Shown here piece after piece: positions 1 to 8,688 of a DNA stretch of 64,000 nucleotides. A program made the translations under genes and the position numbers. The stretch comes from Bacterioplanes sanyensis (GTDB lineage Bacteria > Pseudomonadota > Gammaproteobacteria > Pseudomonadales > Oceanobacteraceae): contig NZ_BMYY01000014.1 of assembly GCF_014652515.1 (NCBI RefSeq), positions 20,646 to 84,645 on the forward strand, in the 5' to 3' direction. Position 1 is the stretch's first letter; each line of letters begins with the position of its first letter. The notes under the pieces were generated by a model. It was not told where the DNA came from. It saw only the letters and a program-made list of their open reading frames with translations, and ran no database searches.

Positions 1-1
1 G

Positions 2-595
2 GCATTAGCAGGCAAGACCATTGCAGCAGAAACGACGGCCGTGGGAGCCGTTATGCTAGCCGGAGCATTACGACAGGCAGGCCTGAGCGAACATCAGGTG
101 AGGATTGTTCATATGCCTCTGGCCGATCAGCTACCCGCCTACCAGCGCGGTGAAATAGACGCTGCGGTTAGCTTCGAACCCTTTAAAACCCATTTACAAC
201 AAGCCGGTGCTCAAGTGCTGTTTGATAGTCGCCAAATTGCTGGAGACATTGTCGACGTACTGGCGCTGCGATCTGAAGTAGTGGCGCAAAAGCCATACGT
301 TGTGCAGCAGCTGGTGCGCGGCTACTTGCGCGCTAACTATTTATTGGTACAGGGAGATGAAGCAGCGCTGGCATACGTCAATCGCCGCTTGAGGCTGCCT
401 CCGGAGCGTTTGCCTATGCTGTTTGAGGGAATGCAGATCCCCTCACTGCAACAACATCACCATTGGTTACGTCATGACGCAGAGGTAAAAGCTGCCGAGT
501 TAGCCCCTCTCCTGTATCGCAAAGGTTTATTGCGCTATCAGGTCGAGCGCTTACCACAAGCGACAACGCAATTTTTGCCGGAGCTGCGCCCATGA
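2..595 (+). CDS. ABC-type substrate-binding protein (NMT1/SsuA-like), 5'-truncated by window edge
   Basis: The frame is open from base 2 with no start codon needed, so the gene begins before the window; about 197 C-terminal residues are visible. The run LAGKTIAAETTAVGAVML, followed by a GEIDAAVSFEP segment, is typical of the second lobe of periplasmic binding proteins of the nitrate/sulfonate/thiamine-precursor type (NMT1/THI5, SsuA). The last bases overlap the next gene as ATGA, so the two are translationally coupled. No ABC permease or ATPase lies downstream; the partner is a GGDEF/EAL protein, so this protein probably senses a ligand for the c-di-GMP enzyme rather than feeding a transporter. 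The ligand cannot be read from the sequence. Confidence 0.75.
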   Translation, partial: ALAGKTIAAETTAVGAVMLAGALRQAGLSEHQVRIVHMPLADQLPAYQRGEIDAAVSFEPFKTHLQQAGAQVLFDSRQIAGDIVDVLALRSEVVAQKPYVVQQLVRGYLRANYLLVQGDEAALAYVNRRLRLPPERLPMLFEGMQIPSLQQHHHWLRHDAEVKAAELAPLLYRKGLLRYQVERLPQATTQFLPELRP

Positions 596-2988
596 AGCGA
601 TTATCGCTGCAGACTCGGCTACGGGCCTGGTCGGCCCTCGGGCTAGGTATGACCATCCTGGTCACGGCGTATTTTCTTTACAACCAGCAACGCCTCAGCT
701 TCAACCAGCAATGGCAGCTGCGTACTCAGCATCAACTGGATGTGATCGGTAGCATGAGCCGCGACCTGCTAAGCCGCGGTGAGCTGCAGCAACTGGACCG
801 CCAGATATCACGCTTGGCGCTGGAAGCCAATATTGATGAAGCGTATCTCGTGCGCGATGGTGTGATTCTGGCTTCCACCAAACGCGCACGCTATCTGGAG
901 CCACGTTCGGCCATCGACTGGCCAATCCGCCCCATGCAACAGCGCCATGTCAGCCAACAGGGTAATACTCTGTATGCCATGCACCCGTTCCACTATGCGG
1001 CAGAGGGGTTGCGCGAAGAACGTAGAGCCAGCTTATGGTTGAAAACTGACCTCAGCCGTGACTGGCTGCTTGTCCGCCAGTCCCTGTGGTGGCAAATCGC
1101 GGTCATCAGCTTATTGTTGCTATGCGCTTATCTGGGCATTGAGCTACTGCTGCGGCGACAAGTACTAAAGCCCTTGCAGCAACTCGGCACGCTAACCGAG
1201 CGTCTGCGTGATGGCTATTTGGGCGAAACCATTCGCCATGACAAATCTCTAGAAATTGCCAAGCTACAAGCTGCTTTTAACAACCTTAGCCGTCATTTGC
1301 GCCGTTCAAAACACCAACTACAACAGCAGAATCGACTTAATCAGGCCTTTGCTCAGACCTTTCCCGACGTTGCCTTTGTACTCGACCAAGATGGCGTCAT
1401 ATCCGCGCGTTTCGGCTGCGATCACAGCCCGTTCGACGCTGCCGGTAGCGCGTTGGTAGGAATGGATTTTCGCCAGTTGCTGTCAACAGCAGAAGCCGCT
1501 GCCATGACGGCCCAGTGGCAGCTGTGTTTGCAACAACAGCAGTTAGTTGTACATGAGCTGCGACATCGAGCGTATTACTTAGAGTCTCGCTTGATGCCGC
1601 TCGACCAACAGCAAGCGAGTGATAACGCTGTGCTCTGGTTAGTACGCGATATCAGTGACAACAAACGCAAACAACAAGTAATCGAGCAGCAAGCCAATTA
1701 TGACGCCCTAACGAACTTGGCCAATCGGCATTTGGCAACGCAGCGCTTGCAAAGCTGGATCGACCGAGCACCGCTGCACCAACACTATGGCGCCGTCCTG
1801 CTGATCGATTTGGATCACTTCAAACACATTAACGACTCGCTCGGACATCCATTTGGTGACCGCCTACTGATCGCCCTTGCTACCCGCTTGAGTCACCAGC
1901 GGTCTGGAGAAACGGCGCGCTTGGGCGGAGATGAGTTTCTGGTCATGCTAGAGCCCCTGTACCACAGTGCTGAGATGGCAGCTCAGCAAGCACAGCAAGT
2001 GGCGACGGATCTGCTTGAGCAGTTGCGTCAGCCGGTGCAAATAGATATTCACTCATTTCATTTGTCCGCCAGCATTGGTTTGGCTGTGTACCCGACAACA
2101 GACAGCAACGCTGAGGATATTATTCGTCAAGCAGATACTGCCATGTATCACGCCAAGAGCGCTGGGCGTGGCTGTGTCAGTCAATACAGTGACAGCATGC
2201 AACAACGAGTCCTGCAGCGAGTGCAGCTATTGAATGATTTGCATCGTGCCATCGAGCAGCAGGAGCTGAGCCTAGCACTACAGCCTCAGTTCGATGCCGC
2301 AGGTCAACTAGTCGGTGCAGAAGTTCTGTGCCGTTGGCAAAACCATGGTGAACTTGTGCCTCCGGATGTGTTTATTGCTGCCGCCGAAGAAAGCAAGCTG
2401 ATTCTATCTCTCGGCAGTTGGGTGCTACAGCGCAGCTGTGCTTGTCTGCGTCGCTGGCAACAGCAGAACTGTTTACCACCATCGTTTCAGCGTTTGGCGA
2501 TCAATATTAGTGCGGTGCAATTCATGGACGAAGGCTTTGTCGAGGAGTTGCAAAACATTGTCAGTCAGACAGGCATTCACAGCCAGCACATCGAACTGGA
2601 GCTCACTGAAAACGTCTTCATGGGCAATAAGCAACAGGTCAGCCAACGTATGCAGCTGCTCAGCCAGCAGGGCTTTAGCTTCGCTCTGGATGACTTTGGC
2701 ACGGGCTACTCCTCACTTAGCTATCTGCAAAAGCTGCCACTGAACAAGCTCAAAATTGATCGCAGCTTTGTGATGGATATTGACCACGATAACGGCAGCG
2801 CTAGTATCGTCGACTCCATCATTCAGCTAAGTCATCATTTGCATCTACAGGTCATCGCCGAGGGAGTAGAAACAGAAACCCAACGTGACTACCTGCTAGC
2901 CCGTGACTGTCAGCAGTTGCAGGGATACTTACTCAGCCGCCCACTGTCTGAAGCCGACTTCACCGCTTGGCTAAAGGCAACCCAATAG
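592..2988 (+). CDS. Membrane-bound GGDEF/EAL c-di-GMP protein with PAS-like sensor region
   Basis: 798 residues. A TM helix at about 13-30 and another at about 166-188 enclose a periplasmic sensor region; a HAMP-like stretch follows (about 188-240), then a PAS-like domain (about 252-360), GGDEF (about 368-535) and EAL (about 550-795). The GGDEF signature is intact (RLGGDEFLVM), but the RxxD inhibitory site before it is not canonical. The EAL motif reads EVL, while the other phosphodiesterase residues are present: INIS, LTEN, DDFGTGYSS, LKIDRSF, VIAEGVE and QGYLLSRP. Both synthesis and hydrolysis of c-di-GMP are therefore possible; which dominates is not visible. The ATGA overlap with the binding-protein gene suggests the two form one sensory unit. 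Confidence 0.9.
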   Translation: MKRLSLQTRLRAWSALGLGMTILVTAYFLYNQQRLSFNQQWQLRTQHQLDVIGSMSRDLLSRGELQQLDRQISRLALEANIDEAYLVRDGVILASTKRARYLEPRSAIDWPIRPMQQRHVSQQGNTLYAMHPFHYAAEGLREERRASLWLKTDLSRDWLLVRQSLWWQIAVISLLLLCAYLGIELLLRRQVLKPLQQLGTLTERLRDGYLGETIRHDKSLEIAKLQAAFNNLSRHLRRSKHQLQQQNRLNQAFAQTFPDVAFVLDQDGVISARFGCDHSPFDAAGSALVGMDFRQLLSTAEAAAMTAQWQLCLQQQQLVVHELRHRAYYLESRLMPLDQQQASDNAVLWLVRDISDNKRKQQVIEQQANYDALTNLANRHLATQRLQSWIDRAPLHQHYGAVLLIDLDHFKHINDSLGHPFGDRLLIALATRLSHQRSGETARLGGDEFLVMLEPLYHSAEMAAQQAQQVATDLLEQLRQPVQIDIHSFHLSASIGLAVYPTTDSNAEDIIRQADTAMYHAKSAGRGCVSQYSDSMQQRVLQRVQLLNDLHRAIEQQELSLALQPQFDAAGQLVGAEVLCRWQNHGELVPPDVFIAAAEESKLILSLGSWVLQRSCACLRRWQQQNCLPPSFQRLAINISAVQFMDEGFVEELQNIVSQTGIHSQHIELELTENVFMGNKQQVSQRMQLLSQQGFSFALDDFGTGYSSLSYLQKLPLNKLKIDRSFVMDIDHDNGSASIVDSIIQLSHHLHLQVIAEGVETETQRDYLLARDCQQLQGYLLSRPLSEADFTAWLKATQ

Positions 2989-2996
2989 AGTTACTC

Positions 2997-3905
2997 ATGC
3001 TGCCACTGGTTTACCATCCAAATTATTCATGCCCCTTTCCGGAGGATCATCGCTTTGTGATGTCCAAGTTCCGGCGCTTGTTTGACTATTGCCAGCAATG
3101 GGGCCTGATCGATAACAATCTGCATCAACCCGAGGCCGCCAGTCTAGAGCAACTCAGCCGGGTCCATGACCACGATTATTTGCATGCCTTGCTCCACAAT
3201 CGCATGGAACCGAGGGTTTGGCGCCGCACCGGTCTGCCTTGGAGCCAGGGCTTGATCGACCGCACGGTGACAGCGCCAAACGGCACCCTGTTGACCGCCC
3301 GTTTAGCCCTAGAGCATGGCATGGCCAGTCATCTGGCCGGCGGCACCCATCACGCCCACTGGGATTTCGGCTCCGGCTTTTGCTTAATCAACGACCTTGC
3401 TTACAGCGCTCAAACACTGCTCGATGAAGGTGAGGTCAAGCGCGTGCTGATTTTCGATTTAGACGTGCATCAGGGCGATGGCACCGCTGCACTGCTGGCC
3501 CATGAACCGCGTGCTTTTACCTGCTCGATTCACTGTGAAAAGAACTTCCCGTTTCGCAAGTCCGCCAGCGATTTGGATATTGGCTTAGACAAAGGCCTGG
3601 AAGACGCCGACTATTTACACACCGTCGAGCACACGCTGGTGCCTTTGTTAGAAGAATTACAGCCAGATTTGGTGCTGTACGATGCCGGTGCGGATGTCTG
3701 GCAAGGTGATGAACTGGGCCATTTGAACATCAGCTGGCAAGGGGTGCGCCAGCGCGATGAGCTGGTGTTAAAGCACTGCTTGCAACGTCATATTCCGGTC
3801 GCCACTGTGATTGGTGGCGGCTATGACCGTGACCATGTGCGCTTGGCTCAACGCCATGCCACGGTTATTGAGGTAGCGTCAGCCCTGTTCCCGCTGTATC
3901 TCTAA
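2997..3905 (+). CDS. Histone deacetylase family protein (AcuC/HDAC-like amidohydrolase)
   Basis: 302 residues from the ATG at 2997, chosen because the N-terminus LPLVYHPNYSCPFPEDHRF is the usual start of this family; a TTG at 2967 in the same frame would overlap the previous gene. Zinc-site and active-site motifs are visible: GGTHHAH, DLDVHQGDG (Asp and His ligands), YDAGADV (Asp ligand) and GGGYD. Bacterial members remove acetyl or other acyl groups from lysine or small amines in the cytoplasm; the substrate here is unknown. The start lies 8 nt after the stop of the GGDEF/EAL gene, so co-transcription is likely. The 3' end overlaps the convergent LysR gene by 41 bp. Confidence 0.85.
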   Translation: MLPLVYHPNYSCPFPEDHRFVMSKFRRLFDYCQQWGLIDNNLHQPEAASLEQLSRVHDHDYLHALLHNRMEPRVWRRTGLPWSQGLIDRTVTAPNGTLLTARLALEHGMASHLAGGTHHAHWDFGSGFCLINDLAYSAQTLLDEGEVKRVLIFDLDVHQGDGTAALLAHEPRAFTCSIHCEKNFPFRKSASDLDIGLDKGLEDADYLHTVEHTLVPLLEELQPDLVLYDAGADVWQGDELGHLNISWQGVRQRDELVLKHCLQRHIPVATVIGGGYDRDHVRLAQRHATVIEVASALFPLYL

Positions 3906-4803
3906 GCACTGCCAGCAGCTGCTGCTGCAGCCACGCCAAGGCAGGGTCACGCAGCGCCTTTTTATGCCAATAAAGATGCAGCTCCAAGTTAGCGGTAGGC
4001 AATGGAAAGGGTTTGACCATCCATTGTTGCGGCTGTTGATTCGCCAGCTGCGCGGCGTAATCACGCGGCAGGGTTAATAGCAGGTCGGTCTTGGCGGCCA
4101 CCTGCAAGGCGGCGTAGTAATTTTGACAGCGCAAGGCCACACGCCGCTCCAGCCCTTCTCGCGCCAATGCCAAGTCTTCCGCGCCTGGGCCTTCTGGGCG
4201 GCTGGAGACCAGCACATGGCCCCAGCCTAAGTAGGTGTCTGCTTCCCACAGTTGGGTTAGCGCCGGATGATCGTGGCGCAGCAGCACCGCCAGCTGCTGC
4301 TGACCGATGCGCTGATGGCCAATGTCGCCGGCCATCGGCACCAAGACATCGGCCGCAAAATCGACGCTGCCACTGCGCAGCGCACTGGCCAGGTCGCGTC
4401 GGTTTTGGCGTATGCTGCGCACTTGAATGCCGGGCGCCAGTGGCTGTAAATGCATCATCAGTGCCGGTAGCGCCGTCGCTTCCAGTAAATCCCGCATGGC
4501 CAAGGTGAACTGGCGGCCAGAGCGGCTCGGTTCAAACACCAAACCTTCATTTAACGTGGATTCCAACTCCGCCAACGCCGCCCGTACCCGTTCAATAATG
4601 GCTTGCGCCAGCGGCGTTGGCTGCATGCGCTTGCCGACACGTTCAAACAACGGGTCGTCAAAGCGCTCACGCAAGCGCGCCAAGGCATGGCTGACCGCCG
4701 GCTGCGATAAATGCAGGCGTTCACTGGCGCGAGTTAAGTTGCCTTCTTGATAAATCACATCAAAAACAACAAACAAGTTAAGGTCGGTTTTAGATAAGTT
4801 CAT
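3865..4803 (-). CDS. LysR family transcriptional regulator
   Basis: 312 residues starting MNLSKTDLNLFVVFDVIYQE. The N-terminal winged helix-turn-helix is clear (about residues 5-65, with LSQPAVSHALARLRERF), followed by a LysR effector-binding domain. The length is normal for the family. It is transcribed away from the lipoprotein gene at 4955, so the 150-bp gap between them carries both promoters, and that gene is a possible target. It overlaps the convergent deacetylase gene at its 3' end. Effector unknown. Confidence 0.88.
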   Translation of the reverse strand: MNLSKTDLNLFVVFDVIYQEGNLTRASERLHLSQPAVSHALARLRERFDDPLFERVGKRMQPTPLAQAIIERVRAALAELESTLNEGLVFEPSRSGRQFTLAMRDLLEATALPALMMHLQPLAPGIQVRSIRQNRRDLASALRSGSVDFAADVLVPMAGDIGHQRIGQQQLAVLLRHDHPALTQLWEADTYLGWGHVLVSSRPEGPGAEDLALAREGLERRVALRCQNYYAALQVAAKTDLLLTLPRDYAAQLANQQPQQWMVKPFPLPTANLELHLYWHKKALRDPALAWLQQQLLAVLRDTAGTGLTLPQ

Positions 4804-4954
4804 CTGCGTTGGCGGCTTCCTGTGACAGTCTTCCTGAACCTAATATGAACACGCCCGTTCCATCAGTGATACTAATAATTGACGCCAGTGACCTTTTCAG
4901 AGCCTGTGCGTGCGTTAGTCTAAGGCGTGTCAATTATGAATGAAGGAACGCACT

Positions 4955-5788
4955 ATGAACTATGGAAAACTGTCCGCCGCTTTAATTGCCAGCCTGACTT
5001 TGGCCGGCTGTGCCAGCCAGCAGATCGGTGAGCAAGCCACTTATACCAGCACTGTCGCTAAAGCCCCGTTAGACATCTCCGCCTCGTTTCGACCCAGCCT
5101 ATGCAGCAATCAAATAGGCTACCTGGCCTTTTCGGTTAAAAACCCCAGCAGCGAGTTCTATTCCCTAAACAATGCCGAACTGCATCTGCCTGAAGGCCAT
5201 GAGCAGCAATACCATGTTCTGGCAGGACGAGAGCTGATCGCTTGGGCCGACGCGCAAAACAACCTCAGCTTGCGCAATCAGTACAACACCGATCTTGCCC
5301 GCTTGGCTGCCGTTAGCGTGGCCCGCCTAATGGCTGAGAGCGATAACGATACAGTCAGTGCGGTGGGCGCTGGAGTGAGCGCCGCCACTGCCGCCGATAT
5401 GCTCGCTGAAGAAGCAGAAAAAGCGTCCATTCCCGAAGGCACCAGCTCAAACCACTTATATGAAGAAGCGTTGATGGTGCCGCCAGGCATGGACCGCACT
5501 TTCTGGGTGGCCTTACAGGCCAAACCGGATGCACCACTGCTAACCGAAGTCAGCGTTAGCTACACCGATGGCGAGGGAAAAACTCAGCGCTTCTCGGCCG
5601 AGCTGAATAAATGGCAGCAATGTGCTTGGCAACAACAGCGCATTGCCGACGTCCGCAAGTGGGGCGCCGCCCATGGCCATATTCGCGTGTCGTACCAATC
5701 GAATGGCGCCACCTACTATAAGTCGCACGACTTGCTGGAGGTCGAAGAAAAGTATCGGCAGCAACATGAGATGGCGAGCAGCGAATAA
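4955..5788 (+). CDS. Predicted lipoprotein, unknown function
   Basis: 277 residues from the ATG at 4955, which has AAGGAA upstream; an in-frame ATG at 4940 would spoil the signal peptide. The N-terminus is a lipoprotein signal with lipobox LAGC and lipidation at Cys19. The remainder is soluble, with an Ala-rich stretch (GVSAATAADMLAEEAEKAS), and I do not recognise a domain. The protein is probably anchored in the outer membrane facing the periplasm. It is divergent from the LysR gene. Function unknown. Confidence 0.7.
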   Translation: MNYGKLSAALIASLTLAGCASQQIGEQATYTSTVAKAPLDISASFRPSLCSNQIGYLAFSVKNPSSEFYSLNNAELHLPEGHEQQYHVLAGRELIAWADAQNNLSLRNQYNTDLARLAAVSVARLMAESDNDTVSAVGAGVSAATAADMLAEEAEKASIPEGTSSNHLYEEALMVPPGMDRTFWVALQAKPDAPLLTEVSVSYTDGEGKTQRFSAELNKWQQCAWQQQRIADVRKWGAAHGHIRVSYQSNGATYYKSHDLLEVEEKYRQQHEMASSE

Positions 5789-5809
5789 AACGGCTTAGCC
5801 GTCTAATCA

Positions 5810-5838
5810 TTGACCCCTTAATAGCGGCTCCTTATATT
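5810..5838 (+). promoter_or_regulatory. Predicted sigma70 promoter of the dienoyl-CoA isomerase gene
   Basis: TTGACC (5810-5815) and TATATT (5833-5838) are separated by 17 bp, close to consensus. Transcription would start near 5845, inside the palindrome described next. The prediction is by eye only. Confidence 0.5.
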
Positions 5839-5865
5839 GACACTGTCAACATCCAAGGAGCCGCT
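5823..5865. promoter_or_regulatory. Nested concentric palindromes at the isomerase promoter (candidate operator)
   Basis: The outer arms AGCGGCTCCTT (5823-5833) and AAGGAGCCGCT (5855-5865) match perfectly over 11 bp. Inside, TTGACACTGTCAA (5837-5849) is a perfect palindrome with 6-bp arms, centred within about 1 bp of the outer repeat. The right outer arm contains the AAGGAG ribosome binding site of the gene at 5870. The element overlaps the predicted -10 and start point, as a repressor site would. Confidence 0.55.
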
Positions 5866-5869
5866 GTTT

Positions 5870-6712
5870 ATGTCCGCTTACCAGTGCTTTCAAGTCGAAC
5901 ACCAAGGCCATATCGCCCACGTTCAACTGTCCCGCCCCGAGCAACTCAACACCATGAACAAAGCCTTCTGGCAGGAGCTGCCTCAGTGCCTGCGCGAGAT
6001 TGAGGCGCACAGCGATGCTCGTGTGGTGGTGATCTCTTCCACTGGCAAGCATTTCTCCGCCGGTATGGACCTTGCTGTGTTCAGCGACCCCAACGCCGTT
6101 CCCATGCAGGGTGACCCTGGTCGCATGGCAGAAAACCTGCGCCGCGTGGTGTTGCAACTGCAGGACTCCCTAAGCGTGCTAGAGCAAGTGCGCTTGCCTG
6201 TGTTGGTGGCCATTCAAGGCGGCTGTATTGGCGGTGCGTTAGACATGGTATGCGCTGCTGACTGCCGCTATGCCACAACCGATGCTTATTTCACCATCAA
6301 AGAGACCGAGCTGGGCATGACCGCCGATGTCGGCACTTTGCAACGCTTGCCCAAGTTAATTGCACCCGGCGTCGTGCGTGAGCTGGCCTATACTGGGCGC
6401 AAATTTGATGCCTTAGAAGCACAACAGCTCGGGCTGGTTAACCGCGTATTCAACGACCAAGAAACCATGCTGGCAGAAGTGATGAAAATAGCCGCGCAGA
6501 TTGCCGCCAATTCACCGCTGGCAGTGACAGGCTGTAAAGAAATGCTCAACTACAGTCGAGACCACAGTGTTGAAGACAGCCTCAAATACATGGCCACCTG
6601 GCAATCGGGCATGTTTCGCCCGGCGGATATGATGAAAAGCTTTCAGGCTAAGGCGAGTAAAACAGAGCCCGAGTATGACGCGTTATTTGCGGTAAAACCG
6701 CTGTTTAAATAA
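5870..6712 (+). CDS. Crotonase-fold protein, probable delta(3,5)-delta(2,4)-dienoyl-CoA isomerase
   Basis: 280 residues from the ATG at 5870, with AAGGAG 9 nt upstream; an in-frame ATG at 5837 lies inside the palindrome and lacks a binding site. Crotonase motifs forming the oxyanion hole are visible (GKHFSAGMDL and GGCIGGALDMVCAADCRYA). The segment KETELGMTADVGTLQRLPK closely resembles the ECH1 dienoyl-CoA isomerase signature, keeping its acidic Glu and Asp, rather than the Glu pair of enoyl-CoA hydratases. It would shift double bonds during beta-oxidation of unsaturated fatty acids in the cytoplasm. It appears monocistronic and ends in a hairpin. A plain enoyl-CoA hydratase annotation is the alternative. 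Confidence 0.82.
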   Translation: MSAYQCFQVEHQGHIAHVQLSRPEQLNTMNKAFWQELPQCLREIEAHSDARVVVISSTGKHFSAGMDLAVFSDPNAVPMQGDPGRMAENLRRVVLQLQDSLSVLEQVRLPVLVAIQGGCIGGALDMVCAADCRYATTDAYFTIKETELGMTADVGTLQRLPKLIAPGVVRELAYTGRKFDALEAQQLGLVNRVFNDQETMLAEVMKIAAQIAANSPLAVTGCKEMLNYSRDHSVEDSLKYMATWQSGMFRPADMMKSFQAKASKTEPEYDALFAVKPLFK

Positions 6713-6717
6713 TTCAG

Positions 6718-6744
6718 CAAGAGCAGGCAGCAAGCCTGCTCTTG
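6718..6744 (+). terminator. Hairpin after the isomerase gene
   Basis: CAAGAGCAGGC and GCCTGCTCTTG form a perfect 11-bp stem around the loop AGCAA, 5 nt after the stop codon. The following T tract is poor (TTATGG), so termination may be weak, or the hairpin may protect the 3' end. Confidence 0.6.
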
Positions 6745-6758
6745 TTATGGCCAGCACT

Positions 6759-6788
6759 AGGGCACCTCTGAATAATTCGGTGCCCGCT
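6759..6788. repeat. Dispersed palindromic repeat, copy 1
   Basis: A 30-bp unit with arms GGGCACC and GGTGCCC and the core TCTGAATAATTC. A second copy at 26233-26262 matches at 28 of 30 positions. The unit sits between convergent genes. It could be a REP-like repeat or the end of a mobile element. Confidence 0.6.
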
Positions 6789-6821
6789 CAAAGAATGCGA
6801 ACTCTGGTTCGGGACATTAGA

Positions 6822-7427
6822 TTAAAAGCGCACCTGAGCCCCTAAATACAACTCAGCCATCAGCTCGCTGTCGTTGTACTTATTGTCCGACCATTCATAC
6901 TCTTCCCACCAACGGCTGCGAAGGCGTAAGCCACTATCGAGATAGAAGGTATCACTGGTTTTAACAATAGCGCCAAGCAGCAGAGAGAGGCTCACCCCAA
7001 CAATGTCACGATCCGCATCATCACGATACTTTTTCGAATCTGCATGCACCCAAGTACCCAAGCCAAAGCCTGCATATGGGCGCCCAGCTCCCGTACCCAG
7101 CGGCATTTTCATTTGCAGCTCGGAGCCGTAATACACACTACGCTGGGTTGCCTTATCTGACTTTTGCGAAGTACGGCTGTATTGCAGCTCAATCATAGGG
7201 CCTGACTTCAGCTCAGCACCGGCATTCAATCCAAACGCATAACCAGAGTAATCCAAGCTAAACTCATCGCTGTCATGGTGATAACCATCGTCATACTCCC
7301 AGTCATAGCTAAGCTGACCAGCATAATAACTAGCATAACCACCAACATAAGGAGACCATTGCTGGGCCTGTGACGCGGGTACTAAAAAGCATGCCAGCAC
7401 GGCCAGCCATCCCATTTTTTTGTTCAA
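6822..7427 (-). CDS. Predicted outer-membrane beta-barrel protein
   Basis: 201 residues. An N-terminal signal peptide ends near ASQAQQ. The rest alternates hydrophobic and polar residues with many Tyr, Gly and Ser, and the chain ends in a strand finishing with Phe (GAQVRF), the usual recognition end for BamA insertion. The size and the segment AYGFGLGTWVHADSKKYRDD-like pattern of strands and loops suit a small OmpA/OmpW-like barrel of about eight strands. Function unknown. It is convergent with the isomerase gene and divergent from the DHH gene. Confidence 0.65.
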   Translation of the reverse strand: MNKKMGWLAVLACFLVPASQAQQWSPYVGGYASYYAGQLSYDWEYDDGYHHDSDEFSLDYSGYAFGLNAGAELKSGPMIELQYSRTSQKSDKATQRSVYYGSELQMKMPLGTGAGRPYAGFGLGTWVHADSKKYRDDADRDIVGVSLSLLLGAIVKTSDTFYLDSGLRLRSRWWEEYEWSDNKYNDSELMAELYLGAQVRF

Positions 7428-7572
7428 ACGCTTATCCCTATATTCATTAAATAAATAGGCTGGCCGCCGCAGGAGCGGGCACCCCAGTTAGGCGCGGCAT
7501 TCAACCACAAGCGCCCACAGGATTGAAGCCATCGTCTAAGCTGAAAACTCAATCTTTCTGGGAGAAAGCGCC

Positions 7573-8508
7573 GTGAGTGAAGGTCCATACCGTTTAGTTA
7601 CCCGCAGCGACTTTGACGGCTTGGTGTGTGCCGTGCTGTTCAAAGAGCTCGACATGATCGACGACATCCTGTTTGTTCACCCCAAGGACATGCAGGACGG
7701 CAAAATTGATATTGATGCCAACGACATCACCACCAATCTGCCTTATGTACCAGGCTGCCACTTATGCTTTGATCACCACGCCTCCGAGCTCAGTCGCAGA
7801 GGTGACGAACACCCAGATAACCACATCATTTTTGAAGAAGCGCCCTCGGCGGCACGGGTGGTGTACGACTATTACGGAGGAGCAGCACGCTTTCCGAAAA
7901 TATCGGCAGAAATGATGGCGGCGGTGGATAAAGCCGATTCAGCGCAGTTCAGCCGCGATGAAATTTTGCACCCCACCGGCTGGGTATTGCTCAATTATTT
8001 GATGGACTCACGCACAGGCCTGGGGCGCTTTCGCGAGTTTCGCATCAGCAACTATCAGCTAATGATGCAACTGATCGATTACTGCCGGGACCATAGCATC
8101 GACGATATCTTACAGCTGCCAGATGTCAGCGAACGGGTCGAGTTATACAACGAGCACCGTCCACTGTTTGAAGAGCAACTCAAGCGCTGCAGTCAGGTAC
8201 ACAGTAACCTGGTGGTACTCGACCTGCGCCATGAAGACACCATTTATGCCGGTAATCGCTTTATGATTTACGCCCTGTTTCCACAGCAGAATATTTCTAT
8301 TCATGTCTTGTGGGGGTTAAAGCAACAGAACACGGTATTTGCCATTGGCGGCTCCATCGTCAACCGCAGCCATCAAACGCACATTGGCGATTTGTGTTTG
8401 CAATACGGCGGCGGCGGTCACCGCAATGCCGGTACTTGCCAGGTCGATAACGATAAAGCCGCCAATATCTTGCAAGAGTTAATCACCAAGATCACCCAGG
8501 ACGGGTAA
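7573..8508 (+). CDS. DHH/DHHA1 family phosphoesterase (exopolyphosphatase-like)
   Basis: 311 residues from a GTG at 7573, with GGGAG about 8 nt upstream. The N-terminal DHH domain shows RSDFDGLVCA and CFDHHASE, which hold the metal-binding Asp and His residues, and the C-terminal DHHA1 domain shows GGGGHRNAG. Family members hydrolyse phosphoester bonds in nanoRNA, cyclic dinucleotides or polyphosphate; the substrate cannot be decided here. A role in degrading the linear product of c-di-GMP breakdown is possible but not shown. It ends 6 bp before the antisense tRNA-Pro gene. Confidence 0.82.
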   Translation: MSEGPYRLVTRSDFDGLVCAVLFKELDMIDDILFVHPKDMQDGKIDIDANDITTNLPYVPGCHLCFDHHASELSRRGDEHPDNHIIFEEAPSAARVVYDYYGGAARFPKISAEMMAAVDKADSAQFSRDEILHPTGWVLLNYLMDSRTGLGRFREFRISNYQLMMQLIDYCRDHSIDDILQLPDVSERVELYNEHRPLFEEQLKRCSQVHSNLVVLDLRHEDTIYAGNRFMIYALFPQQNISIHVLWGLKQQNTVFAIGGSIVNRSHQTHIGDLCLQYGGGGHRNAGTCQVDNDKAANILQELITKITQDG

Positions 8509-8514
8509 AAGAAG

Positions 8515-8591
8515 TGGTCGGAGCGAGAGGATTTGAACCTCCGACCCCTGCCTCCCGAAGGCAGTGCACTACCAGGCTGTGCTACGCTCCG
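8515..8591 (-). tRNA. tRNA-Pro (anticodon CGG)
   Basis: A 77-nt cloverleaf on the minus strand. The acceptor stem is CGGAGCG/CGCTCCG, the anticodon stem CTGCC/GGCAG encloses the loop TTCGGGA (anticodon CGG), the T arm contains GGTTCAAATCC, and the CCA end is encoded. It reads CCG proline codons. Confidence 0.95.
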
Positions 8592-8600
8592 ATAGAATTA

Positions 8601-8628
8601 ACTATACAAAACCTATTCATCGCGTAAA
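8601..8628 (-). promoter_or_regulatory. Predicted promoter of tRNA-Pro
   Basis: On the minus strand TTTACG and TATAGT are spaced by 16 bp and end about 10 bp before the tRNA 5' end. Seen by eye. Confidence 0.45.
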
Positions 8629-8647
8629 CCATAAGGCAAACAGGTAT

Positions 8648-8675
8648 AAAAAAACCGCCCGAGGGCGGTTTTTTT
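8648..8675 (-). terminator. Intrinsic terminator of the atp operon
   Basis: CCGCC-CGAG-GGCGG is flanked by seven A and seven T, so it can act in both directions. It lies 13 bp after the atpC stop codon on the minus strand. Confidence 0.85.
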
Positions 8676-8688
8676 AACTGCGGCAAAC

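Noticed and set aside
4167..4508. Plus-strand ORFs antisense to the LysR gene
   Set aside because: Shadow frames of a clear LysR gene, without binding sites or domain features.
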